DNA of 64,000 nt, taken from Herpomyces periplanetae. Taxonomy: Eukaryota > Ascomycota > Laboulbeniomycetes > Herpomycetales > Herpomycetaceae. Position 1 is the first letter of the stretch; every line of letters begins with the position of its first letter. This document shows positions 23,930 to 35,130 of this stretch, piece by piece. Below the pieces are notes generated by a model. That model was not told the DNA's origin, did not search any database, and saw nothing but the letters and a program-made list of their open reading frames with translations. The DNA lies in the NCBI GenBank assembly GCA_009733715.1, contig WMKJ01000069.1, positions 1 through 64,000 on the forward strand, written 5' to 3'. Position numbers and translations under genes: made by a program.

Positions 23930-26235
23930 ATGGATCAAAATTCCCAAGGCCATCCTCGTCGTCGCGTTGCCGTAGCCGTGAGTAACATCCTAATTCATCA
24001 CATTTATTCCTTCATCCTAGACCATTTCCCCCTTGTGATAATATTCACTTTCAGTCTAACCCGTCATCTCTCTAATCATTAGTGCACTCGCTGTCGAAAA
24101 AGAAAAATTCGCTGCAGTGGCGATCCTGGGAATGGTTCTGGTTGTCAGAACTGCCGACAAGCTGGAGTAGACTATCGAGCTTGCATATTTACTCGGGTGA
24201 GTAGTTATATTAGTCGAGTTATCATCAATCATTTTAGATTGTGAATAGTTTTGCGCATCGTAACTGACCCACCTCCTTCACAAAGGTTGGCTCTCATATT
24301 ATCGACGCCAACCAATCTTCAACGCCGAATACTTCCTCCCTCTTCCTCGATCCCCTTCCTCACTCTCAAATATCGACCTCTATTTACTCCTCATCTACTT
24401 CCTCCACTTCTTCGTCGTCATCAATTTCCGTCTCAGCTTCCTCTTCATCGTCATCGTCGAAACCTTCTCCTTCAATTCAATCATCCTTCACCTCAGTCGA
24501 CAATTACCTTTCAGCTCCCAATTGGCCATCTTCAACGAACCGATTCATCGATCCTAACCCCTTACAATCCACTCATTATCCTTCAGACACACTTTCACTA
24601 TCTCTCTCACTTCCCGTCCCTCTCCCTGTCCCATCCAATTCCCTGTCAACTACCTCTTCATCTTCCTCTTCTATCCCCGTAGCAGCCGCTGTTACATCCC
24701 CTGGTTCCATTTTGCCCCAAAACTCCGTTTCTGCTCCACCTAGTCATGCCTATTCAGTCTATCCTTCAACTGAGCCCCTTCAAAATATATGGCCGCATCA
24801 TCATGATCTTTCTCGTCCCTGGAATAGCTTGTTAATTTCACATTCCTATGAACCACATTCCCTTTATCTTGATAATGAGCATCCTTCGAATTACCTTCAA
24901 ATGCCACCCCAGATACCGACTTTGCCATCTAACTCATCATCATCTGCCCACTATATTCCACCTTCCAATTCACAACCGAATTCTCATCCAAGTTCACATC
25001 CTTCCACTCACGATTCTTCCTATCTTTCTTACTCCTCAACAAATTTTCTTCCATCCCCCGGTGACAGCCAATGTTCGCCAAATTCAGCCAAACGATACTT
25101 TATAGAATTCGCTGCTGAACGTCAAAGCCATTTACCCATCGACGAAAATGATCCCTCATTTAACCAAACACTTCTCCCTCAACCGCAACCCCATCAAGCT
25201 AAACATTTATTACCTTCGACAAGCCTCCCCGGAAAACTTATTTATTCCCCCGTTTCTCGTCAGGATTCCACTTACAGTTTAACTTCATTGGATGCAAAAT
25301 GTCCTCACCTTAACGTTGACAGGGAGCGTTGCGTACTCACACCGGTGGATGACAAGTTTTACCAATCCGCAACCAGCGACAAACCTCTTTCAACGCCTTC
25401 GTATCAAGATCAATCATCAATATTTCAACAGTCAAACTATCAGCCGTCGTCTGATTCTTCTCTGATTTCACCACTAACCGCTACTTCTACAACTCGCTCG
25501 ATCGGATCATCATCCACTCACCAACACTTAAAATCTTTCAATTATACTAAACCTTCCCTGCAACATCACACTCATCATCACCCTAATAACAAACCATCTC
25601 CTTACCATTCTCCATCCGTTGATCCCTCTACCTACCAGATCATTCATCCGTCATTGCCATCTTCAACATTCCATCGTAGCAATTCCTCAACAATTCATGA
25701 CCATTTAGCCTCGGATGATCATTCAGCTACGAACCCATCATGTACGAAACCTGTAAATCTCAACCCGTCGCATCATCACCTTCTGCAAACACCTTTGATG
25801 ACGATAAACACGACAAAACCGGCTTCCATACCATCAAGGCCAAAATCTCTTCGAAATCCATATACACTTCCACACCTTGAAACATCGGTCAGCCCTAGTT
25901 CACCACCACCTAAAGCACTTTCTCATGCTTCTTCACTCAGTGATCATGCCACCTCATCTTCGCCGGATGTTACAGGCCTTCACGTTAACCTACCAACTTT
26001 TATACCGAACGTTGTACATCCCGCACTCCCCTCGACATCAACACCGTCGAGGCCTTCGCCATCCGTGGCCAGTCGATACTCACAGTCTAATCACGATCAA
26101 TCATCTCGCACCAAGACATCATTAATCACACCTTCTACCGAGTCTTCAAAGCTCATTCCTAACCACTCAATGTCCACATACGATCGGATGAACCGGCTCA
26201 GTTCTGGATCCGACATTATATCCACAAACTACTGA
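23930..26235 (+). CDS. Zn2Cys6 fungal transcription factor
   Basis: Protein of 703 residues in three exons: 23930-23977, 24083-24196 and 24286-26235. Introns of 105 and 89 bases have GTGAGT donors, and all phases are 0. Residues 1-16 (MDQNSQGHPRRRVAVA) precede a binuclear zinc cluster encoded exactly by exon 2: CTRCRKRKIRC, then GSGCQNCRQAGVDYRAC, spacing CX2CX6CX9CX2CX9C. The six Cys bind two zinc ions and the Lys/Arg-rich loop contacts DNA. The rest is low-complexity Ser, Pro, His and Thr, with no fungal-specific TF middle homology domain seen. Start chosen because it is the first ATG in frame before the exon that carries the zinc cluster, and PRRRVAVACTRC is a familiar lead-in. Target genes are unknown. 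It converges on the PCI-domain gene, stop to stop, with 215 bases between. Confidence 0.87.
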
Positions 26236-26450
26236 TTCTTCCCACCACCTTTTTCAAACGATAATTGAATTTTTGTATTTCTTTTCCTTCACATGTATTA
26301 ATTAACCATATTTAACCATTTCGTACCGGTCTCAGTTTTTACCGGATATCCCTAGATGCGTAAAAATGGGTTTAAATATCAACTATACTCACTGTGCGGA
26401 TCTAGTAATGGTAATGGAAATCTTAGTTTCCTTGCTTGTAACTTTAAAGG

Positions 26451-28041
26451 TTAAATTCCTGTTCCGGGGAAAGCACCCTTCTTGCTTAATACTACCATTC
26501 CGGCCTCTCGTGCTATGTATCCACGGATCAGGTCCTTGTAAATTAGGTTGGCCAGTATGCACTCAGTTTCATCACGGTCTACGGATTTGACATGAGTATT
26601 TCTCAATGCAATGCGCAAAGCTGCAGTAAACTCGTTAACGGGGATTCGGGTGCGACGTACACGCTCATCACCATTAGTGTTAGTTTCCCATCCCCCCACT
26701 AGGAAAACTTTGCGAAATAAATTTCGTAGTGCCAACTCGCGGAAACGTTCAACGCAGAGGTATACACGATACCTCAACAATTCACTTTGATAACGCTCCA
26801 TTAGCGCGTCAAACTGTGCTAAATTGCCCAATTTAACGCTTGCCACAATCCCTTCGTACAACGTTCTCACGTCAGCATATTGTAAAAGCAAGCTTTTTGC
26901 GGGCAGTTTATGTGTTGTCACGATGCGCGACGGTATTAAATACGTTAAAATTCGTCTGTGGGATGGGTGTTTTAATTAACGGCCATACTAGTCCATGATC
27001 ATACTGGTATACTTACTCGCAATTTTTAACGTGAGTCTTGAGGCATAATTCCCAAGCCTGGGCTAAATATTTTTCGGCCTACGCTTGTTTAAGTGAAAGC
27101 CCTTAATATTGATTAGCCCTGACGCACACGATCAACAAATGATCGGGTGGGTGGGTCATAATTTTCAGCCAGTAACTTACCTCAAAATAGTTTTCCTCTA
27201 AGAAGTAAACCAAACCCGAGTAATACAAAAACGTTACGCGGTGTGCTTTAGGGTAGTCTTCCAGAGTGGGCATATCTGCACTTGAAGCTTTCAATGATTT
27301 GAGTATGTTTTTACACAGGCTGAGAGAATTTAATCGAAAGTAAGCCTTGAAGAGCAAATTAGCTATGTAGATAATGCCCCATTTTCTAGATTCTTCAAGA
27401 GGTGCACGATCGCTAATGCATAGACCGAACATTCTATTAATTTGCCGCACAGCGTCTTCCAATTTTCCTTCTTCCCCAAATTCCAAATCCAAGCTGACGG
27501 CTTTAGATAAACGGTCATTACAAGTAAAAGCATCCTGGGATGTATCCGCTTTTACTGCTGCGGCAAATGTATCAGCACGTATGGCAAGTACTCGTAAATA
27601 ATTAGCTGCGACATATAAGCATGGTAATAACCAAATAGTCAAAATGTTTGTTGAAAATCCCCGGAGAATAACGTTACTAAATTCTTTCCACGCCTCATAA
27701 GCATCGTCCCATAGTTTCCTACAATCCTGAATTTCACGATCATGGCCAAGCCGTTGCTCGAGGGGAACTGAAGATGCCAATATTAGTTTGTGTAAAGCGG
27801 TGAAGTACACCGCAAAAGCATGTGTCCAAAATTCTTGTTTTGCACGGGAAAATGTAGGACGATCCAACGTTAAGTGAGCCCGAACATCATTCCATACTAC
27901 TTGTGTTGAAAAGTTTGGAGAGTGGGTAATTCGACGCGAATTAGCTCGTATAGACGGAGCAACCGGTCGAAAACAAGCTGCTACCCGTTTTCCGTCATTT
28001 TGATCATAAGCTCGTTTGAATTCTTCAAATACTACTTCCAT
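26451..28041 (-). CDS. PCI-domain protein, PCID2/Csn12/Thp1-like
   Basis: Protein of 475 residues in three exons: 28041-27181, 27078-27017 and 26955-26451 (introns 102 and 61 bases, GTAAGT donors, frame closes at 476 codons). The N-terminal two thirds are helical (VFEEFKRAYDQNDGKRVAAC). The central FLYYSGLVYFLEENYFE continues into AEKYLAQAWELC and ERILTYLIPSRIVTTHKLP. The C-terminal PCI winged helix ends CILANLIYKDLIRGYI, then VVLSKKGAFP. These blocks align from memory with human PCID2, yeast Thp1 and fungal Csn12. The family scaffolds the TREX-2 mRNA export complex (Thp1/PCID2) or associates with the signalosome (Csn12); sequence alone does not separate these. It is nuclear. Confident at family level. 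Confidence 0.88.
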
Positions 28042-28219
28042 ACCATTAAAGTATCGACTTTAACTAAGACGATTGATAAAGTGTATACATGTACATTTTA
28101 TCTTGAATTTCAAAATTAGGTACTAGTACAAGTGTGAAAGATATACACACTACCGTAGATATATAGACTGATTTATATCGAATCCCGTAGCATCTCATCT
28201 TTTCAGTCTCAACAAGGAC

Positions 28220-28260
28220 CCCTCGTCTCGTCTCGTCTCTACCCCTCGTCCCGTCTCACC
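28220..28260. repeat. CTCGT pentanucleotide repeat
   Basis: Five-base CTCGT/CCCGT units, imperfect, upstream of the PCI-domain gene. Related CTCGT/ACGAG tracts occur at 39654-39671 and 50033-50074. Confidence 0.75.
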
Positions 28261-29264
28261 GCCGCACAGTAATTCTTTCTTCTTTGGGATTCACGTGATA
28301 ACAAAATTAAAATGGAGTTGGTGATCTGGAGGGTTTAACAAATAGAACGGCGTTTCAAGGATGTTAAAGAAGGGGAAAATGAAATGCGTAGAAAAGAAGA
28401 TTTTGTTAATGAACGGGGTTTTGCAACGATGTTTTACAAGGTAATGCAAAGTATGGTTTTATTTGGGACAAGATTAGACGACTGAAGATGAGATGGTGTT
28501 GAAATTTACAAAAAACCAAGTGAAATGTAATGCTAAGCCTTATAAGACACTAAAAGTTAGGTGGATTTAAAACTAACAGCTCGCTCATATATGCGCGCGC
28601 TTAATCGGGGATCAAATTATCTTAGTATTATAAGCAAATTTTTACTATAACAGGAAAACATGCTTATATCACTTGTATTAATTGTAGGAATAATTTGTGA
28701 CATTGGGCAAGATTCTTAGTGAAACGATAAGGCATGGTACCCCTAATGCACGTATTCACATTCGCACACAAATCAATAGTGAACTTTTTTCCATCTCCAA
28801 ACTAATTTCTTGGAACATTCAAATATCAAACTCTCCACAGAGTATTAGTGTATTTTTATTCTCAAGAAGAACCGAATTTTTGTATCCCTTTACAAACACG
28901 ACAGAAACGATAAACAGACTAATAACGGATGATTCAAGTTAACACCTTAAAGTTGCGTGTAGAAGATCCACAAGGTATACTCACAATTAATAACGTATCA
29001 ACAAATCAGTTGAACTTTTTCCCCTAAATTGGAATTTGATTTGTTCATGGAGAGGCAAAGTAATCGGTTTTCATTTCTGCCCAAAGAAGCGCATTACTAT
29101 ATAACTTGATCAAGTTTGGAACATCCTTGGTTTATATGGAACATATCATGCAGACGATGCAACTGAAATGAGTGGCAGACAATTAAAATAAAGTGATCAA
29201 GATCGTCATAGTAAAGGCTAGTAGAATTTTCCACTGATGCAAAAATAGGTAGAAAATTATGAAT

Positions 29265-29462
29265 TCACTGTGTTAAGCCGGCATGAGCGATTTCCATACT
29301 CAAGAATCGATCATCACATTCATCACATTCATCCTCATGTTCAACACGTTTTAACCTCATGTCTGGACAGCTCTCGATTATCATACGAGAAGGAGCACAC
29401 TCTGCAAGACCATCATCGATTTCATGACCGCAAATATAAGAATGAATGACACGGAAACACAT
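29265..29462 (-). CDS. candidate small Cys-rich protein, 65 residues
   Basis: Open frame from ATG at 29462 to a stop at 29265. It contains six Cys in an arrangement suggestive of metal binding: MCFRVIHSYICGHE at the start, single Cys near 22 and 32, and a CDEC pair near 46-49. Short fungal proteins beginning MC and carrying a Y-x-CGH motif are a pattern I recall among uncharacterised ascomycete proteins, but I cannot name a family. Apart from the other small candidate at 34151-34477, it stands alone in a gene desert. It may be a chance frame. Confidence 0.35.
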   Translation of the reverse strand: MCFRVIHSYICGHEIDDGLAECAPSRMIIESCPDMRLKRVEHEDECDECDDRFLSMEIAHAGLTQ

Positions 29463-31265
29463 TTTAAGTAAAGATGCGGAATAGATTAGCGTGAATAGGT
29501 GAAGGGGTAATGATTAAAGTACGAAAACTTGTTGAGGGAAATATTGGAGGAGAAGGATGATTAAATGGTAAAGGTCCGTAAAATTTGTCGCATATGGTGA
29601 ATGAAAGGAAGTGAGGGGAATTGGGTAAGGGGATAAAAGGTTGAAGTGGGAAAATTCAATGGATAAATTATCGCAGTAAAATGATAATTTGAAATGTGAA
29701 TATCTCGAAGGTTAGGCTTACCTGAATATTTATAATGTAGGGTAGATTAGATGAACAAGATGAGGATTGAATATGAATCAACGGCTTGAACGATGTTGTA
29801 AACTTTAGCAAACAAGTTTAAATATAGCGTGTTTCAAAGAATATGCCAACAGCCATGGGTCTGACCAAGTGAAAGTGTGGATTAAGTAGACCAGGTCAGA
29901 TGGAATATAGAGTTAAGTTTTATGACGAACACACGTTTACAGAACCTTTCACCAAGTTAACAGAAATATTTTGCGTGCTTGAAATGCGAAACTGCACGAC
30001 GACCAAAATTTGCACAGAACCAAGCAAGTGCATAGTTTTAATTGGTCAATTCATTGTCTAATGAACGTCTAATCAAACCAATCTTCTTGCTTCACGTCAA
30101 TTGTCTCATGTCATTGCAACTTGTAATGCTAGACGGATATGATATGTTCGTTCGCGGGAAGGAAATGGACACTGGATTGGATTGGATGAGATCTGAGGCA
30201 CTAGACCAAAAGGTTCGTAAGAGTGGACGGTTCCACTCGAGCATTTGAAAATATTGAAAGGAACATTTCACTAAGCCATCGTGGCATTAGCAATTTCAAT
30301 TATCATGATGTATAAAATCTGGTAATGATGATGTATATTTGAGAAGAGTTACTTCAAACTCCTTTTCAAAATTTCAGATAATGACGTTGTAACTGGGATA
30401 AAATTTTATTTATCAACGATTAAAGGTAAATGCGAGCTGTTTAGTCATTTATAGCTACTACAAGCGACGATTTAATTCATTATCCAGGCATGGTTTAAAT
30501 CATTTGCCTTGAACAAAATGGTAAATTTACCATGTTCATCCAATTATTCAATTGCAGCACAAAAATGTTTAACGTAAACACAAACGAGCGAACTTATGAT
30601 ACCTTGTTTAATCGATACATTTGTGTACAAGTTATACTAAGTGCTAATTTGACGGCAAATCTTGTAAAGTTTGACTGGACGTACGTTGACAACCGCCATC
30701 CCATCCTTAACTGTGATTACACTTCACACCCAAATGTATGCATGAATATTGTCAGTCTGCACCAGAAAGCAACTAGATGAATATTCCAATTTCCTCCGAC
30801 CTTATTGTTATTCGAAACTTGACCAATCGACACGATATAATCGTGAAGTGTAAGAATTATATTTCAAGTAATTTACCGTCTATTCTGCACAGTTTGCACA
30901 GCCTTCAACAAAGACACTTAATATTGGAATAAAGGGGAAACCCGACAGAACCATTAAACGTATTAGCATGAAATACTGCTGCGAGAACGAGATGAATTTA
31001 CATTTTATGACGTATTTGGGCTCGATAACAGAAATAATGGGTTAATTAGCTTTGTAACTTTATTAATTCATTCATCCACACGAGCTCGGCTCATATAAAT
31101 GAAATTGTTAATAAAGATTGTCAAGTTACCCGTAACAGGACGTTGCCAAACTTTGCATCACGAAATAAATGTATAGTTTCACATTAAACAAAGGCTCGTT
31201 TGTCCACGCACGGATATATCCTCTGTCTGTGACTTGGCCTATCGTACGATTTTGTTTCATTTAGC

Positions 31266-31287
31266 TGTGCGTGCGTGCGTGCGTGCG
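31266..31287. repeat. GTGC tetranucleotide repeat
   Basis: About five perfect GTGC units, an alternating purine-pyrimidine tract. Confidence 0.85.
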
Positions 31288-34150
31288 GCAAGCAGACGGG
31301 CAAAGTTAAGTGGTTTTTGACACAAACAGTTGATTGGTTTTACGACAAGCTGGCTGGCTCTGTGATCGTGGAGAAATCATTTCTCAAACATTTATCACAA
31401 ATTGGAAATTTTAGAGTTTCTACTAAAAATATCCATTCAGGCATATATATCGTAAACTCCAAAAATACTATACTTCAAAGTATGATTCGGAAAAAATTCT
31501 CCATTTACTTTAACTTTGACTATTAACAAAAAATTATAATTTCATTTTCCAGAAATCACCATTTCAGTCGACAAACTCTTTAAAGGAAACGTAAAAATGT
31601 ATCGTGCTGCTGTTGTTTCTCCTTGCACACAAGGTTCATGACACAAAATACTCGTGTGCTTTATGTATATCAGTGTCATGGTCATGATGATTTATGCATC
31701 AAAATATCCAACATTAAAAACAGACACAGCGTAACTGTGCCATTGCGTTACCGAACCTGACTCGTTAAACGTGTTAAACCATGTAGCATAGAAACGCAAG
31801 ACAATCTTCAACCAATTAACATCTGCATTTACGTTAATAGTTAAATGAAATGGCCAATTTATCAACTCTAAACTACTCGGCATTGGTCGCCCAACGATAA
31901 TAGATCAATAAATTCCTATACTTAGACTGATGATATTGATTAACGGTGAAGATCTACACAATGATATGTTGAAGCCAATTAAAAACCAGGAAACTTAACG
32001 CTTCATATACTCCTCTTAGGAAACTTAAGCTTGATGTGTGAAGTTAAACTAATGTTTCAACATCATGAATTATATTCAATCGAGTTATCACTATAATTTT
32101 ATCGTTGTTACAGTCGTGGTTTTGCCATGAGAGTTTCGAGTCCATAACGACGTCATAAACGTCGTTAAATACTTGTTTGCAATTTGTCGCATGGATATTT
32201 AACAATCGGGTGAAATCATGTTCACTTATACCCGACTTGTCAAACACTTCATCACTGTATTCGTGTACCTGTGCCTGTTCCTGTGCAAGTAGATGTGCAT
32301 GTGCTTGTGCATATACATGTTTATGTACCTGTGTATGAATATAAACTTGGACTTAGGTTTCCCTCAATATCCTAAGTAGACTTGTTCATGAAAATCTCTA
32401 CTCAGTTATTTTTCACTTTATCATTATCGAGTATTCATATCTAAGTTGTATTAAGTTGTTGGTTTATCCTTATAAATGATTTGTATTGCATAGAAATAGC
32501 TTCATTGCTACATCTTCTCTGGTCCATCTGATGGAACTTCTCTTCATATCCCTTTCGTCATCTTTTGTATAAATACATACTAAACAGGCAACTTATACGT
32601 AAATTTCTGTATCTCCTCAAATAGTCGTAACTAAAAAATTAATTATTGCACTCAAACCATACCAAACCCACCTACCCGTCAAATATTAAAATTTTATTCA
32701 TCGTGGAACGGGCGCCTTTTGGCAGGTTTCACCAAATTGATACTTAAACTCCAGCAGTTTCACGTACAACAAGTTTAATACTTAATTTCCCCCGAAGACG
32801 TTCAAATTACAATCGACTCGACAAATCATAATCCAGTTATTAACCGCAAATTCAGCTTTACATTTGCTCATCCTATCTTTGTTCACTTTCTTACAAGTTT
32901 CATATTTCATTGTTCCTTTATCCCAAGTCTTACCATACGTCACCATGTACCAATAATCCCTATACGTATTCCTCCATGAAATACTAACTTCCTTATTACC
33001 CCCGAATTCCCTCTGCCTTTTTCGCTGAATTATACCATAAATTGTTAGAGAAAATTTAACTTAATCACGGAGTGTTAGTTCAATCTCCGTTGATATATCC
33101 CAACCTACCACTATACCTCTAAACCGTTTGTGCTTCTAAGTCTTTTCCAACGGGCAAGGGTCAATACTGATAATTCGTACGGTATATCCAACCCTTTTAA
33201 ATTCCCCGGGTTTGAAAGTTGGTCAAGGCGAACTTAATATGTATATTACTTGCTCTATTTAATGTATAACCCTTCCCAATTCCTTTCGGGTGTTTAGGTT
33301 TCCGTATATCATATATCTCATCTATTGTTTAAGTATAACCAACTCCGCTGCTCCTTACCTTGGAGAATTGTGGTTTTGTAGAGTGTTTCGTTGGATTAGA
33401 TGTGGTTAAAACGGTTATTACATTCCCACAACCTTATCAATATTCATTATCTGAATGAGATCATATCAAATTGGTCCCCACGTTTACCATTTCCGCGGCT
33501 TATTCTCATAAAATCTTTTCTTACACAGGATGATTCTGAGCTTATTCTTAGACGATAAACTATTTACCTACCAGAAATATTGCTTTCAGATACAATTTAC
33601 ATTTACATCAATTGGAAAAGCGGAGCAGCATACCTAGAACTAATTTCACGATGAAATCCGAAGGATTCACTTCACGTAAACTTACTGTATCTACTACGGA
33701 GTTGGGCTCGTGGTAACAACCTAAATTGATTGGATAAAGGGTGTTTTTTAGTTGCCCCGTAATGAAAGTATAGGCTTAAAAGTTAATGCAGTGTTAAGCC
33801 ATCCGCTCACCTAGACGTATACAAATTTCAAGTGAATTCTAGTCACGGCTTCATCCTTAAAGGAGCCGGTAATAATCCTTTTAGGAATTTAATTATTTGG
33901 TATATAAGTATAAACTTGCGGGTTGAGCATAACTGTAAAATCTATAAACAGGCTTGCACGCATCTTATTTTTTTTGGAAAGTTCCGGAGATGCTATTTTT
34001 GTTTGACACAACTTGATTATTTTTAATATATTATTATTTTCACCCAGCACATATACTATTAGTTATTTATTCATTATCATTATATGAACTATTGAAATCA
34101 TTTTATACAGTCGAAAATCTAGGACTTTATAACTCCCTATAAATCAAACC

Positions 34151-34477
34151 ATGAATTCAAACCTTTCCGAATTAACGAAACCCGATGAATCAAGAGGAAT
34201 CACAGATCCACATGAGCACGATTCATCACACGAAAAATTGGTCAAGCCATTCATCAATCCGGCTTCTGGAACTTTGAAAGCTGAAGATTACAAGTTTCTT
34301 ACCTTAACAGAACCAAATGAAACAACTGAACTATATTCGACCTTCGTTAACAAATCCAATGAATCTGACCAAAATCCAAGTATTGGTGAACCCAACGATT
34401 CTCGCGCCTATGAGTATGAGGAAAATGCAAACGCATTTCTTGAACTAGCAACAAGTATACTTAACCAATGTCTCTAG
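34151..34477 (+). CDS. candidate small acidic protein, 108 residues
   Basis: Open frame from ATG to stop, rich in Asp, Glu, Asn and Ser (for example DPHEHDSSHEKLVKPF). It has no Cys before the last three residues, no signal peptide and no membrane segment. Its composition differs from chance frames of this AT-rich desert, which tend to be Phe/Leu/Ile/Asn-rich, and that is the only support. No family recognised. Confidence 0.3.
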   Translation: MNSNLSELTKPDESRGITDPHEHDSSHEKLVKPFINPASGTLKAEDYKFLTLTEPNETTELYSTFVNKSNESDQNPSIGEPNDSRAYEYEENANAFLELATSILNQCL

Positions 34478-35130
34478 GAATATTTTATGGTGCAATCGAA
34501 AAAGTTGAATGATCAGTTAAAATAGGTCAACTTGAAAAGCCAACTTCATTATGCAAACCAATTTACATCACCCAAGGGCGGCGGGCTAACGACCCAGGGA
34601 AAATTTAATAGTGTATATTAGAATAAGAAATCCGTAATTCTTATGCTTTATGCACTCTAATGCATATTCAGAGGTTAAACATGAATTGTGTAGCGTACGA
34701 TAAAAAGGTAAATCAACAATATTATCATATTTTTACTCTTATAATTAACTAGATAAGAGTGCTCCCTTACACCCGAAGTATGTATGAATCTAAAACTAAA
34801 AGTATCTAGCCGCAATTAAGTACGATGGAGGGTATTGCAATTGTGAAAAAATAGTGAAGAAATTTGGAAAAAAACGGAAAATTTTATCCAAAATTTGTCC
34901 AAATTCACCCCCAAACCCACCATCTTTCCCAAAGCGGTAATAACTTTACAGCAGGTCAAGTGACCATAGCCGGGCCGAAATGGATCTTGGCAAGAAACTG
35001 AGGAGAGCGGAAAATGCCGATAAGCCGAGATCCCGAGGTGAGAGCGCGCACACATAATTGGGAATATTTGAAGGGGAATTTGAAGTTTTCTAAACAACTT
35101 TTCCGCGGTTTTGTACTTTATTCATGTATC

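Larger units (their letters stand above)
28042..35130. other. 7 kb AT-rich gene desert
   Basis: Apart from two weak small candidates (29265-29462 and 34151-34477) I find no gene, no RNA gene and no repeat family in this stretch. It is more AT-rich and shows less strand skew than the other spacers. It holds a CTCGT repeat near 28220-28260, a GTGC repeat at 31266-31287 and a degenerate TGTGCNTG-like stretch at 32265-32336. Confidence 0.5.
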
